NCBI GenBank assembly: GCA_963971575.1
Contig: OZ020611.1
Coordinates: 240,956,654 to 241,020,653, forward strand
Reading direction: 5' to 3'
Length of the DNA: 64,000 nucleotides
DNA from: Liopterus haemorrhoidalis
Taxonomy: Eukaryota; Arthropoda; Insecta; Coleoptera; Dytiscidae
The notes below the pieces were generated by a model, which saw nothing but the letters and a program-made list of their open reading frames with translations, had not been told where the DNA came from and did not search any database. Position 1 is the stretch's first letter, and each line of letters starts with the position of its first letter. This document shows positions 44,547 through 55,739 of the stretch, piece by piece. Position numbers and translations under genes: made by a program.

Positions 44547-44879
44547 TTACACTGCAAAATTTATAGTTATTGAACAATTATTACAATTATAAATGTTTGT
44601 AGCTCCATTATTCTTCTGTATATTTTCTTTATTTTGATAGTTTGAAACAAACTGTACATTGGTAGAGCTGGTGCAAGTAGCAGTACTTGTACCAGCTTCG
44701 TTATTGTTTGACGAGTTGCTGTTATCTTTCAGAATTTTATTAGAGCAATTGCTATCTCTTCAACATAGCCTTCCGCTACAGTTGAAGATCTACCCTTCCC
44801 CTCCCGTGACGTTTTAATGTTGATATATCTGTTCCGGCATCAACTAATAATGACACTGATGTTCTTCGGTTGTCAGTTG
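44547..44879 (-). pseudogene. Tyrosine-recombinase (Crypton-like) C-terminal relic
   Basis: The minus strand reads NRRTSVSLLVDAGTDISTLK and RHG, then after a frameshift GRSSTVAEGYVEEIA, and after another shift NCSNKILKDNSNSS running to NCNNCSITINFAV and a stop. The R-TS..LL.DAG.DI..LKRHG..SS.VAEGY.E pattern is that of phage-integrase-type recombinases found in insect Crypton-like elements; the Tyr sits in AEGYVE. Two frameshifts make it dead. Confidence 0.7.
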
Positions 44880-45189
44880 TTTCCATGTAACCATGGAGAT
44901 CTTGCAACTTAAGAAATGATACGTAGATGGTGCTAGCCTCCAGCGGCAAAAAAGTGAGCGTATCGGCCTACACCGAAAAAGATTTACTTTTTGGCTAGTA
45001 TTAGATGATAAAGAACTGTTTTAGAAATAATCGTCAAAAAAATTATTTAAGATCTAAATTCCGTACAAAGCAATACGTCCTGTCTTATACTACGCAAAAG
45101 CGGCTAACATAAAGCAGTTTTTTACCTTTCCTGTAAAATTTCTATGTATGCAATTAGGAGATATTGTCACATCACCTACTTTGGCATAT

Positions 45190-45420
45190 AGGTAAAATAC
45201 AGAGAGTTCCAAAAACACATCTCCTTAAAAAATAAACCAATACTATGTATTTTTGAAAAAGTTTGTGCTTTTAATTTTTAGTGGGGTATCAAATGAAAGC
45301 TTTTGATACTTGGATTAACGTTCTAAAATGCATATTAAAGAAAATTATTTTGACGCAACAGTGGCCAAATATATGTTAAAAAAATAATTGCTTCATTTTA
45401 TAAATCATACATGACCTTAA
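45190..45420 (+). repeat. G1-family fragment in the intron
   Basis: 'tagtggggtatcaaatgaaa', 'acttggattaacgttct' and 'gaaaattattttgacgcaac' match the middle of G1. It ends about 50 bp before the splice acceptor at 45479. Confidence 0.5.
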
Positions 45421-45479
45421 AGCGACATCTTTCTCTTGTCAGACTATAAATATATTTCAATATTGTTTGTTTGTTACAG

Positions 45480-45653
45480 ACGTACGAACCAAGAAGGACT
45501 CAAGTCCCAGCCATGGGTGTGTTCTACTCCTCAGGTGTGAGATACTACGTACCTCAAGTGATGTACTACTCCAGAAACTACGACGATATCGACAACTCAG
45601 TGTACGAAGCCAACGACCTTAAGTATTATCAAAATAAATACAAAAGTTACTGA
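45480..45653 (+). CDS. Secreted Pro/Tyr-rich protein, last exon
   Basis: It begins after a good acceptor (ATTGTTTGTTTGTTACAG) in phase 0 and encodes 57 residues: TYEPRRTQVPAMGVFYSSGV, RYYVPQVMYYSRNYDDIDNS, VYEANDLKYYQNKYKSY, then TGA. Tyr makes up over a fifth of it. The style and GC content match exon 39388-39807, and the join ..FQPIQK/TYEPRR keeps the frame. AATAAA motifs near 45860 may be the polyadenylation signal. No Met is needed because the start is upstream. Confidence 0.75.
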   Translation, partial: TYEPRRTQVPAMGVFYSSGVRYYVPQVMYYSRNYDDIDNSVYEANDLKYYQNKYKSY

Positions 45654-46052
45654 CTTTCAAAAAATTAGTGATATTTAGTGATAAAAAATCTTCAAGTCAT
45701 ATTCATACAATTAACAAAAAAAGTGAAAATATCTGCAAAATTATAAGCAAATATACCAACGAACATTTAATTTGTCAATAACAAAATTTGTTATTACTAA
45801 TCAAAAAATCATTTAAAAATTTAGATGTGATTAATATTCTTTTTATTTTACAGTATTAAAAATAAAATGAAATATCTAAAATTATGGTCCAAAGTTACAA
45901 GGTTACTGTACCTTTGAACTTGGAATCAAACCCCTGTGTGTATAATTTTTATTTAAATGCTCTAAAAGAATCTATATATTAAAAGTTTTAATATTACAAA
46001 ACTAAATTAAATTCAGTTAGATAGATTTTAACGTAAAATCTATGTAACTGAA

Positions 46053-46408
46053 TAGCGGTTTCCAACCATTTTTCAAAACAAAGAATTTTTCTTTCCTCAG
46101 AAATTTAGATTTGATTTCTCAGTTAAGCCAGCTCTTATTAATTTATTATTTTGTTTTTATTTTAATGAGGTGATAAGTTCAAACACAAATACCGATGCCC
46201 TGGATTTAAATCTGAGAGCTTAAGTATGAGAAGTAGCATTGTTATATCTGGGCCACCGAGGCTGGCATAAAGTTGGATTGAGAAAAATCTTGTATTTTTT
46301 GGTTATTATTATTTTTTTGTTACAATTTTTTTTATATTAACCTCGGCGTTAATGTCTCAATTCCTTGGGACCCAAATTTGAGTCTTCGTTTGAGGTTGGG
46401 AACCACTG
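46053..46408. mobile_element. hAT-like MITE (CAGTGGTTCCCAACC ends)
   Basis: The left TAGCGGTTTCCAACCATTTT and inverted right CAGTGGTTCCCAACCTCAAA are typical hAT termini. The interior is AT-rich with no ORF. No convincing 8-bp duplication was found. Confidence 0.65.
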
Positions 46409-46567
46409 ACTTAGAAAATGGGACAAAGTATTTTAATACTAAAAAAGTTATAGGTACCAGTCCATTTAATTTTACCCATCTATTTAAATATAGGTTAACT
46501 GACTGATATATTGATAATGTCGTTTAGTGTGGTTTACGGGTTATGAACAGAGTGAGGACAATGTTAG

Positions 46568-46660
46568 ATCAGGTGGAATAAGTGCAATAAAATCAGCAAA
46601 TTATGAAACAAATAACAAATATATTTTGCTGATATTACTGCACTTATTCCGCCTTTAACA
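46568..46660. repeat. Imperfect hairpin with about 40-bp arms
   Basis: 'gtggaataagtgcaataaaa' with 'tcagcaaa' pairs with 'tttgctgatattactgcact' and 'tattccgcc'. A further inverted pair, CTTAGAAAATGGGACAAA (46410 and inverted near 47714), encloses it at a distance. Confidence 0.6.
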
Positions 46661-47000
46661 TTGCCTTCAAACTGCCTTCCATTTTGAATTTAACATTTTT
46701 GCACCCTTATTCTTCAGTTATATATAGCTTGGAACATAATAAAAATAAAAATATTTCCCTTTTAAGTACTTTCAAGTAAGTACAACATGTAAGTGAAATA
46801 TTTTTATTTTTATTTTGCTCTGAGCGACATAGATCTGAAGAGTTAGGATGCGAAACTGTTGAATTTGTTGTAAAGAATCAAATTTGCTACCAATCGATTC
46901 TTTGGGTAAACTTTGATAATCAAATTTTTTTCTCAACTTACTCACACGTCACGTTTTTGAAAAAAATCGTGGTGCCTCTTTTTTTATACATTTGTATATA

Positions 47001-47578
47001 CAGTCGGTTCCGCTTAATTAGGACACATCGGGACTTAGACATTTTGGCCCAATTAAGCGGCTGCCCCAATTAAGCGAATTTCACATAAAATTAAACAATG
47101 CATATTTTTCTTTCAATAATTTTACTTTATAAACTCTTGGACAAAACTATAAATTACATATAACCAAAAAATATAAACTTTTAAGAAAAAATAATAATAA
47201 ATTCCAAAATAAAATAATAAATAGGTACATACAATTTAATTCAATGCAAAAATGCGTCAAGTGTAGTCTGTCTTTTGTTTTTGTAACATTTCACTTCTAC
47301 AAAATCAGCACAGGTATTCAGTGCGGCTCTCTTCATTTCCTTCCTGCATAAAATAACGCTGTAATATTAAATTCTTTGTACATATTTTTTCTTGAGAATA
47401 TGTGTAACATAATATGCACTGTGATCTTAAATTTACTGTCCCAATTAAGCGGAATGTTGTCCCAATTAAACATGTAAATTTACTGTTGGTTCCTTGGTTT
47501 GGTTTCTGTTCTTTGAGATTTGGCCCAAATAAGCGGCTGCCCCAACTAAGCGGTGGCCCAATTAAGCGGAATCGTCTG
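47001..47578. mobile_element. Pogo/Tigger-like MITE, 578 bp
   Basis: The termini CAGTCGGTTCCGCTTAATTA and, inverted, CAGACGATTCCGCTTAATTG are bounded by TA. AATTAAGCGG motifs recur at least six times near the ends. The overlapping ORFs on both strands are not convincing proteins. Confidence 0.8.
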
Positions 47579-47804
47579 TATATATATTCAATTTTCAAAT
47601 TATTTCATGCCATCTCTGAGACTAGGTATACCTCCCAGATTTTGAAATTCTATAATACATTAATCGATAGATGTCTTATGATATATTGTTTCATACATTA
47701 TTGAAAATATATTTGTCCCATTTTCTAAGTAAACTTTTTTTTTCAACAGATGAAATGAATATTCAAGAATAAATTAAAATATTTTATATTATATTTATTA
47801 TAGT

Positions 47805-47919
47805 CAGGGCCGGATTAACCTTTGCATCTTTGTAGGAACTCTAAGTAATAGGGATTGACCCTTGCGATACTCCCACAGATTTTGAATTCTTGGATTCCAT
47901 TACTCTTGATCCGGTCCTG
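47805..47919. mobile_element. Very short hAT-like MITE
   Basis: CAGGGCCGGATTAACC at left and CAGGACCGGATCAAGAG inverted at right enclose 115 bp. No target duplication is readable. Confidence 0.5.
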
Positions 47920-47924
47920 TACTT

Positions 47925-48840
47925 TTCATATATTTTTTATTTTTTAAATGAATATGATTTACGTTATCAAAAGGTGCTATAATTTTTCAAAAATAGTGTA
48001 GGCATAAAGTGCTTGAACCAAAAATGGTTGCTTTTTAGTTTTATATAAATAGTTCCAAAATATTTTGTTGCCATCAAAATATTTTTATATTTTGTATCTT
48101 GTCAATTTTTACTTCTAGTATACGAAATTTTTACAGTGTTTAGTGTAAGAAAAAAATGGATGACATTTAATAAAAAACTTGTTGAAATTGTTAACAATAA
48201 TTTAATTGCGAGAGACACAAATTCCGTTTTCCGAATATCGCCTAAAGGGATACATGAAATTGGATTTAATGATGGATGAAGTTTCAAAATAATTTAAAAA
48301 CATATTAGATGTTTAAGTGAGGGTGACATTAAATGCGCGTGACCTCGGTTTACAACAACCTAACTTAAACACAGAGATTTCTGTCTTAAAGTTAATACGC
48401 ATTGCCATCATAATATCTAATACTAATTGAATTTGTCAACATTTTATATTACCATACGCAAGAATACTATAATATATCGGCGTTATAAAAAGTTTATACT
48501 TATTTTTATAATTGTATTAGTTATTTTAATCATGTATTTACAGTACAGAGCTACAATAATTAAGGTAAAAATGTATGGATTTATATGTTAATACAGGTGT
48601 AATACATTCTTTATTTTAGTATCTTGATTGTAGAATGGTATCAAATATCCACGTGTTTAATAATAATTCAAAATGTGCGTCTGCGCAGACAGTTTAATAC
48701 TCGTAACTTTGCGACGCCAACTTAAGAATAAATTGATCATAACAGATGGCAGCACAGGCGATTTAAACATCTAGTGTGATGCAAACCGACATTAAACATA
48801 AATGTACTTCGCCTATATTAAAGTTCTAGTGTGAAAAGGG
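47925..48840. other. No recognised feature
   Basis: AT-rich DNA without recognisable coding sequence or repeat ends. Confidence 0.4.
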
Positions 48841-49119
48841 CATACAGGGTTAATGTTGGGCAAGTAATTTTCTCAATTTGCACTCCTCCATTCTAAAGTA
48901 ATTTTCTGACCCCCCCCCCATTCTCGATTAAGACTGGATTTCTGCCTTCCGATCCAAAATTTCTTTTTGCAAGATTAACAACCTGTACCTATATACAGGA
49001 TAATAGGACCAATCGATCACACTGACCACGTGGCTTTCATATCTATGAAGAACTTACCTCCTCTACCCCAGTACGCTTATCAAGGCGTTGGGAACCTATT
49101 ATTTATTTTATTTATTTTT

Positions 49120-49530
49120 AGGGTTTTGTATGTATGACCACCAAAAAATCCTTATAACGTCACTCATGTGTCTGTCTGTCTGTACGGTAAAATTGTAGCC
49201 AAACGGTATAACATAGAAAGTTGAAATTTGGCATGCTTTTACAACTCTTTGACCCATATATAGAAAAATTACTGAGGAAATTGTTGAAATTTTATACACG
49301 AAATCAGAGGGGCGGGGTTATGAGTTAAAACAACCAATGGAAGACATAGGCGCAATTTTCAAAATCTTAATGAACCTTGTTATATAAAAACTAAAAATAC
49401 TGCACATATTTAGAAACCTAAATAATGGTATTAGGCATTCGAGTTAAAATTAACAAAAAATAACAAAATTTACTAAATACCTGCGAATGCCTGAAATGTG
49501 TGAAAATTCACACAACACATCAATTTTTTA
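49120..49530 (+). mobile_element. Short G1 element with both ends, about 410 bp
   Basis: It begins AGGGTTTTGTATGTATGACC, has a minimal GTCT tract, 'agttgaaatttggcatgctt', then jumps to 'gcgcaattttcaaaatctta' and ends ATACCTGCGAATGCCTGAAA, palindrome GTGTGAAAATTCACAC and ACATCAATTTTTT. It is an internally deleted version of the family. Confidence 0.75.
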
Positions 49531-49561
49531 ATATTAACAAAATTACGGCAATGGGCCAGAC

Positions 49562-50023
49562 TAAAGTCACTGGATTATACAAAGTAGCGCAAGCCTTTGA
49601 AGAAGCCAACAGACCCCAGAGTTTGATTGGCAACATTGATTCCCGTGTTAAGCAAACTAAAGCAGCAATTTTTACGTTCTTAAGTTTGCGTCTGCGCTGT
49701 CACATGTCTCTTTCTCGCTCTAATTTAATAACCTCCTTTGTCAGCGGTTTGAATATTTAAGGTTATGTTTCATTTAAATTTATATATTATATCCATTTTA
49801 TTTAATAAAAATTTAAAAAAATAATTAAAATTGTACCGCAATTTTGTTATAGTGCATATGTGATTAAAAAAAATCGTGATTACATTGTTTAAAATAAAAA
49901 TTATTGGCAGTACTAGTTTCTTATTTTTGTACTGTTGAAATCACTGAAAATCATTTGTGTTGGCGACATTTTTAGCCCCAGTATGGCCGCCGTTGCGCTA
50001 CTTTACATAATCTAGTGACTTTA
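49562..50023. mobile_element. hAT-type MITE, 462 bp, perfect 8-bp duplication
   Basis: The ends TAAAGTCACTGGATTATACA and, inverted, TAAAGTCACTAGATTATGTA continue as GTAGCGCAA on both sides. They are flanked by ggccagac (49554-49561 and 50024-50031). Both ends contain GCGCAA motifs. A second copy is at 55290-55731. Confidence 0.9.
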
Positions 50024-50031
50024 GGCCAGAC

Positions 50032-50700
50032 GACACGAACAATGCTCGGTACAGATGTTTGACGCAATATTCCCTTGAAGAGATGTCTACTTAGTTTTGA
50101 ATGTACTGCGCCAAAAATTAAAAGATAAGATAATTTAAATTCTCATGTCCTCTTGCACCCGTTGAAATTTTATTTGGTAACCTTTTTCATTTTGCAAAAT
50201 CTAATAACACGCAATCTCCATTCTACTTTAGTTAGTGAAAGATTCTATTATATAGGAGTATTTTTTTATAATTTAACATATAACGCGTACCACGATGCGT
50301 AGATGATTTCGCAAGACGCATTAGATAACGTTCTATCTCAGTAACAATGGACGGAAAATAATTAAGGTAATTCAGATCATTCTTACATGTCAGATTTTAA
50401 GAAATTACCTAACTATGTAGAATGATCTCAGTACATTTCCTATTTCTAACTGTTTTATAAATACTTTTACAGTTGTTTTATGGCGCAGTTCACGGTAATT
50501 TGCAATAATTAGTGGTTTTTATTGAGTTTTGATGGTTTCTAAATGGTTTTGCTATGAAGCATTATCTGAAGAATGCAGTTACTTAATTTAAATTAACTGG
50601 GAACGAATCTGCTTTCAATTTATTTTTATTTGTATTTAAATCTGTTTTGTAGACTTGTTGATTTATGCACTAACAATTAAACAATAGGGGATACGCATAC
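50032..50700. other. No recognised feature
   Basis: No coding sequence or repeat was recognised. Confidence 0.35.
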
Positions 50701-50712
50701 AATTTCCTTAAA

Positions 50713-50950
50713 ACTACATTTTTTTGATATGTTAATGTTAGTTATGACACCTAACAAAACAAAAATCACATTTTAATTAATATTATAGCCAAATTTTTTA
50801 ATAAAAATATTGTAAATTTGAAATAAGACGACCACGGCGCGAAGATTGCCGAGTAAATACGACTGAGTATGACGTCAAACTGTTGGGGTTTGACGTCACA
50901 GATACAGACTACAACATAATCTTTGTGTATATTGTATTGTTCGAGAGTTT
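50713..50950. repeat. Dispersed repeat, copy of 6083-6295
   Basis: It is nearly colinear with 6083-6295 including 'aaatacgactgagtatgacg', with an extra 'tgttggggtttgacgtcac'. No termini were defined. Confidence 0.6.
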
Positions 50951-51774
50951 TTTATTTGTTTTTAAACAATTTTTCATGCATTTATTATTAAAATGGCAGA
51001 TAAAGATTTTGTGTGGCTCAGAGTGATAATTTACCCAACATTGATGCATTTATGCTCATGGAATATATGAAAAATAATTAATGCTACAGTGCTGAAGAAA
51101 TACGTGCCACAAATTTCGCCTTTTCTGTTGTTTTTGCCATCAGGTAATGATATAAATTGTTGGATTTCTATTTGTGCACATCAGTACTAAACAATATTTT
51201 CGACTATGTTTCGAAGTACTGGGGCCTGGATCTTCCATATTTTATATATTTTAATATAAAATTTAATTCGGTAAACATGTATAAATTGTTTTTATAGAAT
51301 TAAACTTTATTTTAATTAAAATCATTCTAACTTTACATAACCTTTATAATTTATTATTATTTTTATACCTTATTATTTTCTTGTATAACTTTTATAACAA
51401 GAAAATAAGTTCATGACAGACTGAGTAGGCTGTACGCTGTACACTGGGTAGGCTGTACGCAGTACACTTAGTTGGGGTATGAAGTCACACGTTGTTTTCG
51501 CGCGCTACATACATTTATGACTTTTTAAGCCTTCAAATTAAAAAAAAAAATGCAAAACTGTTTTTTATGTTTATAGGCAACAAGAGGATACAATAAAAAA
51601 AAAAATTAAAAAATCATGCCTATCGCCTATTATAATATGAAATCATATTTTCTAAAACTTTTTATTCGTTATTATTCACGTTATTACTGTTACTATTTGC
51701 TCCAACTGCCAGTTACAAACACAAAAGAGACAAAATAAGGTATTTATTTCACAAAGTAGATAAATATACATTCA

Positions 51775-52480
51775 TCACTTATCACTTAAAAATGTTCTTT
51801 TGTACGACTTTCTAGCATGGAGTTTACCAGAACAATTTTTCTGAAAACTCCAACAGTAGTAGGCCATCATGTGGCTTATCTTATCTTCCATAGTTTTATG
51901 TCCTAATGGAATCTTTCCTCCGGTTCTTCACTAAAATCACCTAGGTTTTCTGGTAAGTGGTCATAATACAACCGAGAATATTAAAGTTGGAAAGCGTATT
52001 TTCCACTAATTCTCTGCCTTATGATTTCCAAGAAAATTTTGTACTACTTGAATAAATGAACACCAAGAATTAGATTCAATCTCGTTCATTGAAGCGGTTC
52101 GGATTGGATTGTGGATCTTCAGTAGGTTGCCTTATCTGAGGACCATCAAATATTCTGGCTTTCAGCTTTGAGTTAATCCCAGGAAATTTACGTGTCAAGT
52201 AGCCTACACAAAGTTCATCTCGATTTAAAGCCTTCAAAAATTGCTACAAGCCCAAACTTGAAATGCAAGGGTGGGAATATAATTTTCTCCCTCGCAACCA
52301 AAGGTTCGTTGACAACGTTTTGTTTTTCTTGAATTATGACATTTCTTAATGGAAATCACCCAATTTCTGTTAACCCAGTGCTGATCCTTAGCTCTGTCCC
52401 AAAGACATAAAAAACAATGATATTTTGTATATCCACTTTGCTGTCCAAGGAGGAAGTTAACGTTTTTAGATAAAAAATAA
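51775..52480 (-). pseudogene. CFLCLWDSR-family ORF, second copy
   Basis: It is colinear with 1107-1735 at about 90% identity but keeps about 110 extra bases encoding ARERIIFPPLHFKFGL-like and ELCVGYL..RKFPGINSKLKA-like segments. The minus strand order is PCFLCL.D(S)RAKDQHWVNRN, NEPLVA, PPLHFKFGL, FDGPQIR, EEPGE.FHQDI, then MAYYC and the same terminal stop at 51775. Frameshifts are present. The repeat extends to about 52626, where the IS630-like copy B has inserted. Confidence 0.6.
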
Positions 52481-52628
52481 AACTAATATCAAAGTCTCTG
52501 TATCTCAAAAACTAGAGCTGCTACGAAAAATAGTGAGACATTTTTGGAATCAGCACATCAAAAATATCCAAAATCAGTTCTTACTTTTCCGACACCAAGA
52601 TAAAAAATTATATCGTTGGGCAGTGCTA

Positions 52629-53807
52629 TAGTCGGATTGCTGATAGGTGACTGTTACATGTATGTATCAAGTAGTGCATTCATATAATAATCTAGTTACC
52701 ATTTTTTAGCGATTTTAAAAATGTTTTTTGTTATTTGTATTAGCTGGCAGTGTCTGTTAATAATATTAATTAATAGATCTTGTGGCCAATTATTAAATTC
52801 ACAAACTTTAATTTTAAATCTGCCGGAATATTTTAATTCCGAAAAAGAGAACAATGAATCACTTATTTCTCTATCTTGTGTCCGTCAAAGAGTAGCAGCT
52901 GCCTTAAAGATTTCGGAATCAACAATTTGTTGAATTATAAAATGTAATAAATCTGAACTTCTCACTAACAAAATCACGAGAAAACGAAGGAAATTAAAAT
53001 CTGAACCAGTTTATTTTATTGATACATTGGCACAAACGTATGGTCATGAAGTACTAAGATTACCTCCTGCCAGTTTAACCCCATTGAACTAATTTGGGGT
53101 ATAACAAAAAATTATTTTGATAGATATATTGGTCAAAACGGATATAGTGATAACGAAGTTTTGAAAATGTGGCAAGTAGCCTGTGATCAAATTAGTTGTG
53201 AAACTTGGGCAAAATCTGTTAAAAAAATCGAAAATTTAATAAATGGATGGTGGGAAAGGGAAAGGGTTGTTGATGATATTAATCCAATAATAATAAATAC
53301 AAGAAATGACAGCGATAGTTCAGATGACGACGATATCAAGCATTACAGTCACTAATTTTTTTAAAATAAAAATAAACATTTAAATACAACTTGTAGCAAT
53401 ATATTATATGAATAAATATATTTTTACTTAATATTTTATTACTTTGTACTTAGGGGAAACATAAAAATTTAATTTAATTAAACAACAAATTATAATCCAA
53501 AATTTACGTATGATTATAAGATTTTCCTTATTTATAATTATTACCTTAAAATTAATAAGTTTGTTTGTTTGAGTACTGCTGTGAATTTATTTTCGTGCTC
53601 TAATTAGTAAAGATATCTACGAATCATGCCGTTTCTTTCTAATGCTTTGTTTTTTATTAAAATAATTTGGAAGGTTAGTTGTCAACTTGCGTCACTATAC
53701 GTTACTATGGGTATGCAAATAATTATAATGATATAGAGAGAAAAAGCATATAGTATTGTAAATCGATACTTGTAGCAACGAACAGTCACCTATCGGCAAT
53801 CCGACTA
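52629..53807 (+). mobile_element. IS630/Tc1-like element, deleted copy B (1179 bp)
   Basis: The ends are TAGTCGGATTGCTGATAGGT and the inverse of TAGTCGGATTGCCGATAGGT, flanked by TA. The frame reads CGQLLNSQTLILNLPEYFNS, CVRQRVAAALKISES (helix-turn-helix), KITRKRRKLKSEPVYFID, then GHEVLRLP and, shifted, KSVKKIENLINGWWERERVV and DSDSSDDDDIKHYSH. The catalytic centre is deleted exactly as in copy A. It sits at the edge of the 51775 repeat. Confidence 0.85.
53161..53355 (+). pseudogene. IS630-like transposase C-terminal fragment (copy B)
   Basis: It reads WQVACDQISCETWAKSVKKI, then ENLINGWWERERVVDDINPI and an acidic tail DSDSSDDDDIKHYSH to a stop. The tail appears to be the native C-terminus of the transposase, lost in copy A through a frameshift. 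Confidence 0.7.
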
Positions 53808-53819
53808 TATTTATGAATC

Positions 53820-54640
53820 AGTTAAAATATGGAAGGATTTCCAAACTTTACAAATGGACCCGCCAACATTTTCCAATCAGACCTTGCACTTACTAAGGTC
53901 GGAGCTATCAATAACAACCAAAACTCTATTTACCAACACAAACATTTTCATAAATTAGCAATTTCAAGGCAAAGCACGTTTTTTAAAAATAAACAATATA
54001 ACTAAATTGAGTGAATTTTGGGAGTTGTGTAATAATGTGATTGACTGAATGGAAGACCACATTAACTGTGAAATATGTAACAATTAACACGTACGATGAA
54101 ATTGGTCGCTTCTTGATACCAGTAACATTTAGACAGTTATGTAAGATCGTAAAAAAGAAATCGTCACTTTAACATTCAGCCAGGTACTTCTGTACAAAAC
54201 CTGACCCAGACATACTAAAAACGAAAACATCATTTGCATTTTAATTTGATTTTTTTCACACAAAATTTCAACTGACATAAACAAAATATTTTGTAATACT
54301 CTGAAGAACAATTCTGCAACAAAATTGTATGGACAATTATACCTACAAAAAAAGGAAATATGTTATTAAATTTCAAGAAAGTTTGTTTTTTTGTACTTAA
54401 TCCTATAATCTTTTATATTATAATTATAATTATAAATAAATAAAAAAAAAAACATAAATTATTGCTGAGGATTCGAAAATCGGTTAGCAAATTACGTTAT
54501 ATAATTGTTACTGTTTAAATAAGAGGTTTATTATTTTTGTTCAATTAATAATTTTGGAAATAAGGTGGGATTATAAATATAAACAAAAATATAAACCTGT
54601 TATTTTTTTAGTATTTTTTAATAATTACTTTCATCAAATG
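53820..54640. other. No recognised feature
   Basis: AT-rich. The first 150 bp may continue the repeat interrupted at 52626, but I could not confirm that. Confidence 0.35.
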
Positions 54641-55130
54641 CGAATGTTTTATCTCATTTAGAAGGCAATTTTAAATGAAATAACTAGTTAAAATGTGAAA
54701 TAAGATTTTTATTTCACGTTTTAACTGAAATGAACCGTTATTTCATGAAATAACTAGTTATTACATGTAATAACGGATTACACGCTTTAACGGTAACATA
54801 TACACGGATGGAGAGTCGGCAGAAAAATTAACGTCTCTCACTCTTGTCTTCCATCGAAATTTTTGAAAATTGACTCCGACTCCCGACTCCGGATTCCGAC
54901 TCCGACTACGGTTCCGACTCCGAAACGTTAAATAAAAAAATATTGTCCTTCCGTGCTTTAAAAAAATCTGCTAATATCTTTATTTTGCTTTCGTTTTGGG
55001 TTTGTTAACATCCTTGACAAAAAGTGAATAAAACAGTTGGGAGTTGATAGCTTTTTCCTACTCCCGACTTCCCCAAAAAGCTCAAGTCCTTGACTTCCGA
55101 CTCCTGACTCCGACTCCGATTACCCGTCTC
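54640..55130. repeat. Palindromic AACTAGTT region and (CCGACT)n-like block
   Basis: 'gaaataactagtta' occurs twice around inverted 'gttatttcat' motifs (54675-54770). From 54870 a block of CTCCGACT-like hexamers appears and recurs near 55080-55120. It is possibly one degraded MITE from about 54818 to 55130. Confidence 0.4.
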
Positions 55131-55289
55131 TGAACAAACATACTTTATAGGTATTCTTGACTCTATCATATCTTTTTTTTTACATCTTCCTGAGAAATCT
55201 CATTTATCTTGCACTTAACTCATTGCGTGCATTGTCATACACCAAATTATAATGACATGGCTATTTCACGAATAGTTTCGTTATTCTCA

Positions 55290-55731
55290 TACAAAGTAGC
55301 GCAAGCCTTTGAAGAAGCCGACAGACCCCAGGGTTTGATTGGCAACATTGCTTCCCCTATTAAGCAAACTAAAGCAGCAATTTTTACGTTCTTAAGTTTG
55401 CGTCTGCGCTATCACATCTTCTTTCTCGCTCTAATTTAATAACCTCCTTTGTCAGCGGTTTGAATATTTAAGGTTAAGTTTCATTTAAATTTACATATTA
55501 TATCCATTTTATTTAATAAAAATTTAAAAAAATAGTTGAAATTGTACCTCAATTTTGTTATAGTGTATCTTTGATTAAAAAAATCGTGATTACAATATTT
55601 AAAATAAAAATTTTGGTAGTACTAGTTTCTTATTTTTGTACTTTTGGAATCACTGAAAATCATTTGTGTTGGTGACATTTTTAGCCCCAGTATGGCCGCC
55701 GTTGCGCTCCTTTGTATAATCTAGTGACTTT
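55290..55731. mobile_element. Second copy of the 49562 MITE
   Basis: It is colinear with 49575-50023 at about 93% identity. The right end TAGTGACTTTA is kept; the outer 15 bases of the left end are replaced. Confidence 0.8.
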
Positions 55732-55739
55732 AATATCAG

